DNA of 24,036 nt, taken from positions 1 through 24,036 of the forward strand of contig CALAZS010000201.1 in the NCBI GenBank assembly GCA_937926265.1, in the 5' to 3' direction. Positions 7,558-16,306 of this stretch are shown here, one piece after another (the first letter of the stretch is position 1; each line of letters begins with the position of its first letter). The position numbers and the translations under genes are program-made. Below the pieces are notes generated by a model, which was not told the DNA's origin, made no database searches, and saw only the letters and a list, made by a program, of their open reading frames with translations. Origin of the DNA: an uncultured Gammaproteobacteria bacterium (GTDB taxonomy: Bacteria > Pseudomonadota > Gammaproteobacteria > Chromatiales > Chromatiaceae).

Positions 7558-9546
7558 ATGAACACAGAAGCAACGCAGACTAAAAGTTCTTCATTTTTCT
7601 CGTTTATCAATCCCAAACAACTGATTGCCGCAGTCGTTTTCACGCTTTTGGCGCTTTACCTGGCTTCTGTGGTACCTACGATTGAAATTGCCTGGGTGAG
7701 TGCAATTTTGATTCTAACCATTTACCTGTTTGCATTTGAAATCGTCGGAGTTGATGTTGCGGCGGCTTCAGTAATGGTTTTACTGGGCCTGACTTCTCTG
7801 CTGGCGCCTGTTATGGGACTTGAAAAAGGCCTGGTCGACAACATGCATCTGTTTGACGGGTTTTCGTCTAATGCCGTTATTTCGATTATTGCGGTCATGA
7901 TTATTGGTGCCGGGCTTGATAAAACAGGCCTCATGAGCAAGGTGGCAGCCTTTATTCTTAAGGTGGGCGGTACCACTGAAACGAGAGTCATTCCCATTAT
8001 TTCTGCAACAGTTGGTTTTATTTCATCGTTTATGCAAAACGTTGGTGCTGCGGCACTTTTCCTGCCAGTTGTATCCAGAATCTCTGCCCGTTCCGGCTTA
8101 CCCATGTCACGACTGCTGATGCCAATGGGCTTTACCGCTATTCTTGGCGGTACAATCACCATGGTCGGTTCAAGTCCCCTGATTCTTTTAAACGACCTGA
8201 TACTTACGTCCAACAAGGCCTTGCCGCCTGCACAGCAGATGGAAACCTGGGGCCTGTTTTCTGTGACGCCTGTCGGTGTTGCGCTTGTTGCCACGGGCAT
8301 TATCTATTTCGTCGTTGCCGGCCGCTATGTTCTGCCAAAAACCAAAAGTGAAAGTAGTACCGTTGGTTCAGATCCTATGGCTTATTTCAATAACGTTTAC
8401 GATGTGAATTATGATATTCAGGAACTCGTCGTTTCCGATGGCAGTGAACTCATTGGTAAGCAGCTCGATGAAGTTGAAACAACCTACAAGGTCAGGCTTA
8501 TTGCCAGTAAGCAATCTGGAGGAGAGACCAGGGTAGGGCCAGGCACCATTGCCAGGGATTTTGAATTCAAGCCGGGTATGGTTCTCGGTTTGGTTGCAGA
8601 ACCCGAGTCACTGCAGCATTTTATTGAGAAATACAACCTGCACAAGCGATCTGAACTGAGAACATTCTCGGAGTCTCTGGCCGCCAACAAGGCGGGTATT
8701 GCTGAGGTCGTGATTCCTCCCGGTTCCAGCCTCATCGGCAAGAGTGCGCGCGATGTCTGGATGAGAAAAACCTATGGCCTGGCCATGATTGGCTTGCATC
8801 GCAATGGAGAAACCATGCGTGAAGGCGATGATATCCGTAACCTGCCATTACAGGCTGGCGATACCCTGGTTGTACACACTCCGTGGAATGCTCTTGAGCG
8901 TATTGAGGATAACAAGGATTTCGTTGTTGTCACGACTGAATATCCGCGCGAAGAAAAACTGCGTCCCAATAAAATCGCCCCGGCCTTGATATTTTTTGGC
9001 ATTGCCCTGTTCATGGTGCTGTTTACCGATATCAGGCTGTCTGTCGCACTGTTAACTGGTGCCATGGGAATGGTGCTTTCCGGTGTTTTGAAAATTGAAG
9101 AGGCATACGATGCGGTCAGCTGGAAAACCGTGTTCCTGCTGGCATCATTGATTCCTCTTGGCCTGGCCGTGGAAACGACCGGTACTGCCAAATGGATTGC
9201 AGAACAGGTATTGCTGGTTGTTGGCGATATGCCAATCTGGGTAATCCAGGCCGCTGTAGCTGTGCTGGCAACATTCTTTACACTGGTGATGTCGAACGTT
9301 GGTGCCACCGTGTTACTGGTGCCGCTGGCAGTTAATATTGCAATCGGGGCCGGTGGTAATCCGGCTGTTTTTGCGCTCACAGTTGCGATCGCAACCTCAA
9401 ACTCGTTTCTGATACCTACTCACCAGGTAAATGCCCTGATCATGGGGCCTGCCGGATACAGGGTACCTGATTTTATGAAAGCAGGCGGTATTATGACCAT
9501 TCTCTTCCTCGTTGTTATGATAATAATGATGAACCTGGTGTTTTAA
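7558..9546 (+). CDS. SLC13/DASS-type anion permease with two RCK_C (TrkA-C) domains
   Basis: A 662-residue inner-membrane transporter. The first hydrophobic half (about residues 18-255) includes SFMQNVGAAALFLPV near 155-170 and GSSPLILLND. Two soluble RCK_C-like regulatory domains follow at about 282-362 (VSDGSELIGKQLDEV) and 380-450 (IPPGSSLIGKSARDV). The second hydrophobic half (about 468-662) includes VMSNVGATVLLVPLAV near 577. The paired Asn-containing hairpins match the inverted-repeat substrate/sodium sites of the DASS/CitMHS family, which moves sulfate, di- or tricarboxylates; the real substrate is unknown. I chose ATG 7558 because GAGAAG (7545-7550) lies 7 nt upstream. A TTG at 7441 would add 39 residues with no homology-like character. 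Confidence 0.88.
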   Translation: MNTEATQTKSSSFFSFINPKQLIAAVVFTLLALYLASVVPTIEIAWVSAILILTIYLFAFEIVGVDVAAASVMVLLGLTSLLAPVMGLEKGLVDNMHLFDGFSSNAVISIIAVMIIGAGLDKTGLMSKVAAFILKVGGTTETRVIPIISATVGFISSFMQNVGAAALFLPVVSRISARSGLPMSRLLMPMGFTAILGGTITMVGSSPLILLNDLILTSNKALPPAQQMETWGLFSVTPVGVALVATGIIYFVVAGRYVLPKTKSESSTVGSDPMAYFNNVYDVNYDIQELVVSDGSELIGKQLDEVETTYKVRLIASKQSGGETRVGPGTIARDFEFKPGMVLGLVAEPESLQHFIEKYNLHKRSELRTFSESLAANKAGIAEVVIPPGSSLIGKSARDVWMRKTYGLAMIGLHRNGETMREGDDIRNLPLQAGDTLVVHTPWNALERIEDNKDFVVVTTEYPREEKLRPNKIAPALIFFGIALFMVLFTDIRLSVALLTGAMGMVLSGVLKIEEAYDAVSWKTVFLLASLIPLGLAVETTGTAKWIAEQVLLVVGDMPIWVIQAAVAVLATFFTLVMSNVGATVLLVPLAVNIAIGAGGNPAVFALTVAIATSNSFLIPTHQVNALIMGPAGYRVPDFMKAGGIMTILFLVVMIIMMNLVF

Positions 9547-9562
9547 TTTTTTGCTGTGAGTC

Positions 9563-9582
9563 CTCAAAATATCAGTTTTGAG
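9563..9582. repeat. 7-bp inverted repeat downstream of the permease gene
   Basis: CTCAAAA (9563-9569) and TTTTGAG (9576-9582) are perfect complements around TATCAG, 16 nt after the permease stop. It has a weak AT stem and no T-run after it, so it is at best a poor terminator. Confidence 0.35.
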
Positions 9583-9680
9583 TGCTTCTAGGTAAAAATA
9601 CCAGTGCAAACCGAGGTAATTCGTGATGGCAAATCATTTTAAGCCCCGTTAATATCAGGTTATACTATTGAGATAATTAC

Positions 9681-9718
9681 AATATTTAAAAAAGACTAAT
9701 ATTTAAAAATAAAAGACT
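9681..9718 (+). repeat. Imperfect tandem duplication before the DUF302 gene
   Basis: AATATTTAAAAAAGACT (9681-9697) is followed by a second copy (9698-9718) that carries four extra bases (TAAA) inside the A-run. It lies immediately upstream of the strong ribosome binding site AGGAAGGA (9721-9728) and may overlap the promoter or leader. Confidence 0.6.
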
Positions 9719-9734
9719 AAAGGAAGGAATAATA

Positions 9735-10256
9735 ATGAAAAACTTTTCAATCTTCTTAGTGTTACTTTTTGCTCTTAGCACTTTTGCAAATTCTGCAGAT
9801 AATGCTTCCGGTACCGACTTTGACAAGGAAATTGCTGCAAAGTTGATTGACAGCAGTATTCAGCGTTTCAAAATTGCCGAAGATGTCACTATTGACGATG
9901 CCATAGACTCGATGAAGTTACGAGCTAACATGCTTAATTTCAAGCTGGTTGCCGACCTGCCACTTTCTGACCAGATTAAAGCAATGGGTGAAGAGTCGCG
10001 CCGCATGCAGATTCTTGCATTCTGTGATGCACTGATTGCAAAGGAAATGGTTGAATACAACATTATTTTTGCCGGTTTTCTACCATGTCGAATTGCTGCA
10101 GTCGAAGACAAAGACGGTCAGGGCTGGCTGGTCACCACTAATATGGACATGATGCTGCATGCTGTAGAATTGCCAGAAAATCTGCAGCCAATGGCAAAGA
10201 AAGTGCGTGACACCATTTACAGCATCATTGATGCCGGTGTAAATGGCGACCTGTAA
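9735..10256 (+). CDS. Exported DUF302-family protein
   Basis: A 173-residue protein with a signal peptide of about 20 residues (hydrophobic core 5-17, cleavage near NSA). Residues 45-150 fit the DUF302 fold as I know it: a first strand-helix unit around FKLVADLPLSDQIKAMG, ILAFCDALIAKEMV with Cys97, FLPCRIAAVED with Cys118, then a beta hairpin ending WLVTTNMDMML. The two cysteines sit where the family usually has them and could form a disulfide or bind a ligand in the periplasm. The function of DUF302 proteins is poorly defined. The start is certain: AGGAAGGA lies 6 nt upstream of ATG 9735. It appears monocistronic. Confidence 0.8.
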   Translation: MKNFSIFLVLLFALSTFANSADNASGTDFDKEIAAKLIDSSIQRFKIAEDVTIDDAIDSMKLRANMLNFKLVADLPLSDQIKAMGEESRRMQILAFCDALIAKEMVEYNIIFAGFLPCRIAAVEDKDGQGWLVTTNMDMMLHAVELPENLQPMAKKVRDTIYSIIDAGVNGDL

Positions 10257-10264
10257 TCTTATTT

Positions 10265-10304
10265 ATTGACTGGCCAAAATTTTTAACTGTTATGGCCGGT
10301 CAAT
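10265..10304 (+). terminator. Possible terminator hairpin after the DUF302 gene
   Basis: ATTGACTGGCC (10265-10275) pairs with GGCCGGTCAAT (10294-10304), 11 bp with one G-T wobble, around an 18-nt loop. It starts 9 nt after the stop codon. The T-run after it is weak, so it may be a transcript-end stabiliser rather than an efficient intrinsic terminator. Confidence 0.5.
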
Positions 10305-10392
10305 TATTTCCCTTCTATTTGTGTTTCCAACTTTTCTATCAGCCTGTCAAAATTCAATATCAAATTAAATAATTGCTGTTACTGGTAACGTT

Positions 10393-11847
10393 TTGGAAAA
10401 AAAACAGCTAATAGAAAATTTACTCAAATTTCTTCCCTCGGAAACAGTTCTTTTTCACGATGAGGAAATAATTCCTTACGAGTGTGATGGCTTGTCGGCC
10501 TATCGCCAATCTCCGATTGTGGTTTTGCTGCCGAAATCTGTAGAACAGGTGCAGGAAATTCTATCATTTTGCCATGAACGACAGGTGCCGGTTGTTGCCA
10601 GGGGAGCAGGTACTGGTTTATCTGGTGGAGCATTGCCGAATCAGCAGGGTGTTTTGTTAAGCCTGGCACGTTTTAATAATATTCTGGATATAGACCTGAA
10701 CAATCAGACTGCACGGGTCCAGCCTGGGGTCACCAACCTGGGAATTTCTGATGCCGTTAGAAAGCATGGTCTTTATTATGCACCGGATCCTTCCTCCCAA
10801 ATAGCCTGCACGATTGGCGGCAATGTTGCAGAAAACGCCGGTGGTGTACATTGCCTGAAATATGGTCTTACCGTTCACAATGTTATTTCAGTTGAAATTA
10901 TCACCATAGAGGGCGAGAGACTTACGCTTGGCAGTGAGGCGTTTGATGCAGCCGGCTTTGATTTGTTGGCCCTGTTTAATGGCTCAGAAGGAATGCTTGG
11001 GGTAATTGTCGAAGTTACAGTTAAATTAAGGGTAATACCTGAACAGGCCAAGGTTCTGCTGGCAGCATTTGATGATATTGAAAAGGCCGGCAGGGCAGTC
11101 GGTGAAATTATTGCTGCCGGAGTCATTCCTGCCGGACTGGAGATGATGGATAAATTATCAATCAAGGCGGCAGAAGACTTTGTGCATGCGAATTACCCTC
11201 TGGACGCTGAAGCGATACTGCTTTGTGAACTGGATGGTGATCAGTTATCGGTTGAAACCGAAACCGGTATTGTCCAGTCTGTTCTTGAAAAAGCCGGCGC
11301 AACCGAAATTCGAGTTGCAAAAAACGAGGCGGAAAGAGCTTTGTTCTGGAAGGGCAGGAAATCCGCATTTCCTGCGGTAGGTCGTATGTCGCCTGATTAT
11401 TACTGCATGGATGGAACGATTCCCCGATCAAAACTGCCCGAAGTCTTGAACAAGATGCAGGATATGTCGCGAACATATGATTTGCCGGTTGCAAATGTTT
11501 TTCATGCAGGTGACGGTAATTTACATCCATTGATTCTTTACGATGCCAATAAACCGGGCGAATTAAAAAAAGCTGAAAGTTTTGGCGCTGATATTCTTCG
11601 GCTTTGCGTCAATGTTGGTGGCACCATTACCGGAGAACATGGCGTTGGTGTAGAAAAAATTGACCAGATGTGTGACCAGTTTGAATCACCTGAGTTAAGC
11701 CAGTTTCATGCAATTAAGGCAGCCTTTGACCAGCAGGGACTGTTGAATCCAGGTAAGGCAGTTCCGACGCTGCACCGTTGTGCTGAGCTTGGTGCCATGC
11801 ATGTTCATAATGGTGAGCTGCCTTTTCCCGAACTGGACCGTTTCTGA
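10393..11847 (+). CDS. glcD: Glycolate oxidase FAD-binding subunit GlcD
   Basis: A 484-residue subunit of membrane-associated glycolate oxidase (glycolate to glyoxylate, electrons passed towards quinone). Residues 38-176 are a PCMH-type FAD-binding domain with ARGAGTGLSGGALP and PDPSSQIACTIGGNVAENAG. Residues about 215-455 are the FAD-oxidase C-terminal domain with MMDKLSIKAAEDF, VFHAGDGNLHPL and TGEHGVGVEK. It closely follows E. coli GlcD (499 residues), down to the PFPELDRF-type C-terminus. The only workable start is TTG 10393; an in-frame stop lies at 10366-10368, no in-frame ATG comes before the conserved core, and no good Shine-Dalgarno precedes it. It is first in a three-gene operon; its stop overlaps the glcE start by one base. 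Confidence 0.97.
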   Translation: MEKKQLIENLLKFLPSETVLFHDEEIIPYECDGLSAYRQSPIVVLLPKSVEQVQEILSFCHERQVPVVARGAGTGLSGGALPNQQGVLLSLARFNNILDIDLNNQTARVQPGVTNLGISDAVRKHGLYYAPDPSSQIACTIGGNVAENAGGVHCLKYGLTVHNVISVEIITIEGERLTLGSEAFDAAGFDLLALFNGSEGMLGVIVEVTVKLRVIPEQAKVLLAAFDDIEKAGRAVGEIIAAGVIPAGLEMMDKLSIKAAEDFVHANYPLDAEAILLCELDGDQLSVETETGIVQSVLEKAGATEIRVAKNEAERALFWKGRKSAFPAVGRMSPDYYCMDGTIPRSKLPEVLNKMQDMSRTYDLPVANVFHAGDGNLHPLILYDANKPGELKKAESFGADILRLCVNVGGTITGEHGVGVEKIDQMCDQFESPELSQFHAIKAAFDQQGLLNPGKAVPTLHRCAELGAMHVHNGELPFPELDRF

Positions 11848-12923
11848 TGGATTTGAGTCGCGACCTTCAGGAACAGCTACAGGCCATGTTATCCGGGAAA
11901 CAGCCTGTTGCAATCTCTGCCGGACATTCCAAGGACTTTTATGGCCGTGAAATCAAGGGTGAGCCATTCTCAGTGGCCGATCATGCTGGTGTTCTTGAAT
12001 ATGATTTTCGTGAACTGGTGATAACCGTCAGAAGCGGAACTTCGATCAATGATCTGCAAAAAGTGCTGGCTGAAAACAACCAAATGCTGGCATTTGAGCC
12101 TCCTGTGTTTTCTGGCAAAGACAGCATTGGCGGATTACTTGCCTGTGGACTGTCAGGACCAAGGCGACCTTATGTCGGCAGTGCCCGGGATTTTGTACTG
12201 GGCTGTACATTGCTAAATGGTAAAGCTGAAAAGCTTAAATTTGGTGGCCAGGTGATGAAAAATGTTGCCGGTTATGATGTTTCCAGGCTTATGATTGGTG
12301 CAATGGGTACCCTGGGTGTGATTCTTGATGTCAGTTTAAAGGTTTTACCAATACCCGAAGTTGAAAAGACGCTGGTTATTGAAAAGCCACTTAATGATGC
12401 GCTTGATTATATAAATAACATCGATACCCAGCGTTTTCCTGTATCGGCGTCAGCATATGTTGATAACAGGCTCTATTTGCGCCTTTCCGGAATGGAAAAG
12501 CCATTGGAAACATACCTTAAACATATCAAGAAACATATCAAGGAAGACTTTGTTGAAGCTGACAGTAGTTTCTGGCAAAAACTCAAGGATCACCAACTGG
12601 ACTTTTTTAACACAGATAAAACACTTTGGAGAATATCCGTGCCTCCTGCAACAGGTGTCCTGGGATTGCAGGGTAAAACATTATATGAATGGCGGGGTGC
12701 ACAAAGATGGTTTATTGCTGATGATGAAACCCATTCAAACGGGCATATAGCAAACCTGGTAAAGCAGGCTGGTGGTCATGCAACACAGTTTAGAAATGCT
12801 GACCGAAGTTCAGAAGTATTCAACCCGTTACCCGATGTGTTAAAAAAATATCATATTAAACTTAAGCAAGCGATGGACCCGGATGGGTTGCTTAATCCCG
12901 GCAGATTTTACTCGTATTTTTGA
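11847..12923 (+). CDS. glcE: Glycolate oxidase FAD-binding subunit GlcE
   Basis: A 358-residue second flavin-binding subunit of glycolate oxidase, similar in length to E. coli GlcE (350). The N-terminal half is a PCMH-type FAD domain: VITVRSGTSINDLQKVLAE, GGLLACGLSGPRRPYVGSARDFVLG split by a conserved glycine pair, and GGQVMKNVAGYDVSRLMIG. The C-terminus ends MDPDGLLNPGRFY, echoing the end of GlcD. The ATG at 11847 shares its A with the glcD stop (TGATG), implying translational coupling. It ends with two consecutive TGA codons (12921-12926). A perfect 12-bp tandem duplication at 12519-12542 inserts a repeated KHIK in the middle of the protein. Confidence 0.95.
   Translation: MDLSRDLQEQLQAMLSGKQPVAISAGHSKDFYGREIKGEPFSVADHAGVLEYDFRELVITVRSGTSINDLQKVLAENNQMLAFEPPVFSGKDSIGGLLACGLSGPRRPYVGSARDFVLGCTLLNGKAEKLKFGGQVMKNVAGYDVSRLMIGAMGTLGVILDVSLKVLPIPEVEKTLVIEKPLNDALDYINNIDTQRFPVSASAYVDNRLYLRLSGMEKPLETYLKHIKKHIKEDFVEADSSFWQKLKDHQLDFFNTDKTLWRISVPPATGVLGLQGKTLYEWRGAQRWFIADDETHSNGHIANLVKQAGGHATQFRNADRSSEVFNPLPDVLKKYHIKLKQAMDPDGLLNPGRFYSYF
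12519..12542 (+). repeat. Perfect in-frame 12-bp tandem duplication inside glcE
   Basis: AAACATATCAAG occurs twice back to back (12519-12530 and 12531-12542). It keeps the reading frame and yields the residue string KHIKKHIK. Confidence 0.8.
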
Positions 12924-12929
12924 TGAGAT

Positions 12930-14147
12930 ATGCAAACCAATCTGAGTGAAAAATTCCTGAATACACCGGCAGGTGATAAAGCTGACAAAATCCTCAGAGC
13001 CTGTGTTCACTGCGGTTTTTGCACTGCAACCTGTCCTACATACAAATTGCTGGGTGATGAGCTGGATGGTCCGCGGGGCAGAATTTACCAGATAAAGCAG
13101 ATACTCGAGGGACAAGAGCCAACTGCCCGAAATCGAAAGCATCTTGATCAATGTCTGATGTGCCGTTCCTGTGAAACAACCTGTCCATCTGGAGTCAGGT
13201 TCAGCCAGTTGCTGGAAATAGGGAGAACTGTTGTTGAGCCGTCTGCAGGGCGTTCCTGGACAGAGTCTTTAGTGAGAAGCCTTTTAAATAAATCCCTGCC
13301 ATATCCAAATTTTTACAAGGTTTTATATTCTCTGGGTTTGTTATTTAAACCTTTACTGCCACGACAACTTAAAAAGCATTTGGTGCCAGTGCAGGATATA
13401 ACTGCTGGTGATGCAGCTGATTCAAATTCTTCTTTCACAAAAACACTGTTGCTTCATCAAGGTTGCGTACAGTCTGTAGTCACGCCCGAAACGAACAAGC
13501 TTGCCTCAATACTTTTCAATCGTCTCGGATACCAGGTAAAAACCATTAACGAATCCGGGTGTTGTGGGGCTGTCAGCGATCACTTGTTAAAGCATGACGA
13601 TGCCAATGCCATGATGAAACGTAATATTGATGCCTGGTGGCCAAGTGTCGAATCCGGCATTGACGCTATTTTAGTCAACGCATCTGGCTGTGGCGTTATG
13701 TTGAAGGAATATGGCGAAAAGCTTGCTGATTCAGCAGAATATGCAGAGAAGGCAAAAATCATATCCAGTCTTGTCAAAGACCCTGTAGAGTTGTTGATTG
13801 ATGAAGACCTGGGCAGGCTTGATATCAAAGTGCCTGATCAAAAGATTGCTTTCCATGCTCCCTGCACATTACAACATGGTTTAAAACAGCAGGGTGTCGT
13901 TGAAAACCTTTTAACAGACCTTGGTTTTGACCTGGTTGAGATTCAGGACAGCCATCTTTGCTGCGGCTCCGCGGGAACCTATTCGATTTTTCAGCCTGAA
14001 ATTTCAAATCAATTACTATCCAACAAGCTAGAGGCTATAACCCGGGATAATCCGGATATTGTTGTGACAGCGAACATCGGTTGCCAGATGCACCTGCAGT
14101 CAGGGTTGGATAAACCGGTAAAACACTGGATTTCCCTATTGGTATAA
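12930..14147 (+). CDS. glcF: Glycolate oxidase iron-sulfur subunit GlcF
   Basis: A 405-residue electron-transfer subunit of glycolate oxidase. Two [4Fe-4S] ferredoxin motifs are intact: CVHCGFCTATCP (Cys25, 28, 31, 35) and CLMCRSCETTCP (Cys75, 78, 81, 85). Two CCG (DUF224) domains follow, with NESGCCGAV and DSHLCCGSAGTYS, which in relatives bind a further cluster or contact the quinone side. The MQTNL start and the ILRACVHCGF context match E. coli GlcF. It starts 6 nt after the glcE stop with little Shine-Dalgarno, consistent with coupling. No glcC regulator, glcG, malate synthase (glcB) or glycolate permease follows, unlike the E. coli locus. Confidence 0.97.
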   Translation: MQTNLSEKFLNTPAGDKADKILRACVHCGFCTATCPTYKLLGDELDGPRGRIYQIKQILEGQEPTARNRKHLDQCLMCRSCETTCPSGVRFSQLLEIGRTVVEPSAGRSWTESLVRSLLNKSLPYPNFYKVLYSLGLLFKPLLPRQLKKHLVPVQDITAGDAADSNSSFTKTLLLHQGCVQSVVTPETNKLASILFNRLGYQVKTINESGCCGAVSDHLLKHDDANAMMKRNIDAWWPSVESGIDAILVNASGCGVMLKEYGEKLADSAEYAEKAKIISSLVKDPVELLIDEDLGRLDIKVPDQKIAFHAPCTLQHGLKQQGVVENLLTDLGFDLVEIQDSHLCCGSAGTYSIFQPEISNQLLSNKLEAITRDNPDIVVTANIGCQMHLQSGLDKPVKHWISLLV

Positions 14148-14262
14148 AATCATAGGTATGAAACAGGTTCATCATGATTTTGTTATTGCCTGTTCCGGCT
14201 TTTTATCTAAAATCAGTTGATACAAAATAAATAATCTTAGCCCATCATCTCAGGAAGCAAAA

Positions 14263-14583
14263 ATGGTAAGCAACACCGAAATAAATCGCATGATGCTTGA
14301 AATTGATCAGACCATCAAAGACATCAACCGGGAGGTGATTAACCCGGAAATCAGGGAACTTGCCATGGGTGACCTGGTCCCGGTTTTTAACCTGATTGCC
14401 AAAACCCGCGCAGCTTATTTAAAGGAACTGTTTGATATTGCCAAGATCAGCGATGAAATGCCTTCCAAAGACCAGGTCGAGCGACTCGGTAATTTGCGCA
14501 AAACCTATGATGAAATGCTGTCGGCCTCCAAAGCATTATTAACAGCCATCGAAAGGGGCTACCTCGACGTGGTCGAATGTTAA
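14263..14583 (+). CDS. Small hypothetical protein, helical, unknown function
   Basis: A 106-residue protein that I do not recognise. It has no signal peptide or membrane segment and looks almost wholly alpha-helical, with heptad-like hydrophobic spacing at residues 5-25 and 70-100, and many charged residues. The start is well supported: AGGAAG (14252-14257) lies 5 nt before ATG 14263. Codon use resembles the neighbours. It ends only 6 bp from the stop codon of the convergent HerA-like gene, with no terminator between. It may be a small coiled-coil partner or adaptor; any link to glcDEF or the ATPase is only by position. Confidence 0.7.
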   Translation: MVSNTEINRMMLEIDQTIKDINREVINPEIRELAMGDLVPVFNLIAKTRAAYLKELFDIAKISDEMPSKDQVERLGNLRKTYDEMLSASKALLTAIERGYLDVVEC

Positions 14584-14589
14584 AGCGTT

Positions 14590-16221
14590 CTAGCGAGTCT
14601 GGCGTCTCCAGTTATCAACAATTTTGGCGACATCCAGGTCAAACGGTTCTGTTGACCATTGCGAGTAGTAATCGGCATCCTGGCTGTTAGGTGCAGGAGA
14701 AGGTGCAGTCACCTGGAACCTTGTAGGTAATGGAATGGCTTCACCCAGTATCAGGGCTTCACCTCTGGCCAGTGACGAAAGCGTATTGACGAGGTCAGTT
14801 TCACCCTCGGGTACCAGTGATCGAACGTAGGTCTGGTCATCCGGGTTGGTTAACCGCATACAGATATAGTTTGAGCATTGGGCGAGAACGGTTTCAGACA
14901 GTTCATGCGGACGCTGGCTGACTACGGTCAAACCAACGCCATATTTACGGCCTTCCTTTGCAATCCGTTCCATCGAAACTCTGGCACCATGATACTTGGT
15001 AGCATTTTCTCTTGGAATGTAGTTATGTGCTTCTTCACAGATCAACTGCAAAGGGAATTCCTTACGTTTTGGATTCCAGTAATTAAATTCGAAAGCCAGT
15101 CTGCCTAATTGCGCTGCAACTACTGGCCGGACATCAGAAGGTACCGGGCTTAAGTCAACCACGGTGACCTGTCTTCTCGGTTCGGTCAGGCCGGTAAAAT
15201 CTTTCATAAGAGTTTCAAGTGACTCGGAACTGGTGCGGCGTTTGGGTTTGAATAAGAAATCATAACGGGCATCGTTGAGTTTACTCTGTAACTTAACCAG
15301 GAACTCATCAAACTGGCCGAAGAGGGCACCCTTGGTTTTACCAAAATCGGTTTGCTGTTCGTTGGCTTTTTTGAAATGCACATAAAGCTCAGGCAGTGAA
15401 AAATAGACCGGGGAATCGACAGAGAGTCTTTCAATATTAAGGTGCGTGTTGGATTTTTTACGCAATACCAGCAGGACTTCCCTGAGGTAGGCGATTTGCG
15501 TTGAGGCCCCCGGGTCGTCACGGTCAATCAATAGATCAATCAGCTCAGAATAGGTTAGCAGCCAATAGGGAATTTCCAGGTCGCGGGCATCAACGTAACG
15601 CATCACATTGTTATCAAATGCGGCCTTAAGCTTGTTGTCCTCGGTTTTCCAGCAATATTCACCGTGCAGATCCATCAGAATCATGTGGGCGTTAGGCATG
15701 GTTCTGAGTGTGCTTTGAATCAACTGGGCAACTGTCCAGGATTTACCGGAACCGGATTGACCAAGTATTGCCAGGTGCCTGCCAAATAATGAATTGGGAT
15801 TGATATAAGCTTCAACATCGGTATGACGTCTCAAGTGTCCGAGGCTGAAGTTGAATTTTTCGTTGTTTACATAGAGTGACTTTAATTCATCAGCACAGAC
15901 CGGGTAGACTTTTGCGCCGGCAGTGGGAAACTGGTTTACACCTCGAGAGAAGACGTCATCATTTAACAGCTCACCAATTGGATTACAGTCAATATAGCCG
16001 GTTACCGAGCCATTGGATTCTTCCTGCCAGTTGGCGATGACTATGGCAATAACATGAACACCGGTTTGCTGGATCGATACATGAGTACCAATTTGCCCGG
16101 TTAACATGGAGTTCTCGCCATTAGTGATGACCGGGGTAAACCCTTCTTCTTCGGTCAATAAACGAATAGTGAAATTTCTTCCTTTTGCACTGGTGAGTGT
16201 GCCAATTTGAGGTATGTCCAT
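14590..16221 (-). CDS. HerA-like ATPase (HAS-barrel plus DUF87/FtsK-HerA-type P-loop)
   Basis: A 543-residue ATPase. Residues 1-120 form a beta-rich HAS-barrel. The RecA-like motor domain has Walker A GQSGSGKS (154-161), ILMDLHGEY following strand 2, a Walker B-like LICEEAHNYIP with Glu396/Glu397, ERIAKEGRKYGVG, and TVVSQRPHELSETVLAQ, the typical sensor region of HerA. Family members form hexameric DNA pumps; archaeal HerA works with the nuclease NurA in end resection, and bacterial relatives pair with Sir2 or DUF4297 nucleases in phage defence. None of those partners is present here. Its ATG lacks a clear Shine-Dalgarno. A 9-bp half-site shared with the divergent flavoprotein promoter lies 11 bp upstream of its start. 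Confidence 0.9.
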   Translation of the reverse strand: MDIPQIGTLTSAKGRNFTIRLLTEEEGFTPVITNGENSMLTGQIGTHVSIQQTGVHVIAIVIANWQEESNGSVTGYIDCNPIGELLNDDVFSRGVNQFPTAGAKVYPVCADELKSLYVNNEKFNFSLGHLRRHTDVEAYINPNSLFGRHLAILGQSGSGKSWTVAQLIQSTLRTMPNAHMILMDLHGEYCWKTEDNKLKAAFDNNVMRYVDARDLEIPYWLLTYSELIDLLIDRDDPGASTQIAYLREVLLVLRKKSNTHLNIERLSVDSPVYFSLPELYVHFKKANEQQTDFGKTKGALFGQFDEFLVKLQSKLNDARYDFLFKPKRRTSSESLETLMKDFTGLTEPRRQVTVVDLSPVPSDVRPVVAAQLGRLAFEFNYWNPKRKEFPLQLICEEAHNYIPRENATKYHGARVSMERIAKEGRKYGVGLTVVSQRPHELSETVLAQCSNYICMRLTNPDDQTYVRSLVPEGETDLVNTLSSLARGEALILGEAIPLPTRFQVTAPSPAPNSQDADYYSQWSTEPFDLDVAKIVDNWRRQTR

Positions 16222-16306
16222 AATATTTTTTTATCTGTTTTAAGTGATCCTGTACTTGTCATCGACAGGTGAATTTTTTTCTTAAATGAAAATAACACAA
16301 CTTAGA

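Noticed and set aside
7722..9380. Long minus-strand open frames (about 190-200 codons) opposite the SLC13 permease
   Set aside because: The plus strand has clear transporter motifs throughout; the antisense products are low-complexity Ser/Thr/Ala-rich with no recognisable domains, as expected of codon-bias shadows.
14160..14215. Possible terminator after glcF (ACAGG/CCTGT arms)
   Set aside because: The stem is only five to seven base pairs with a long loop and a displaced T-run; too weak to call.
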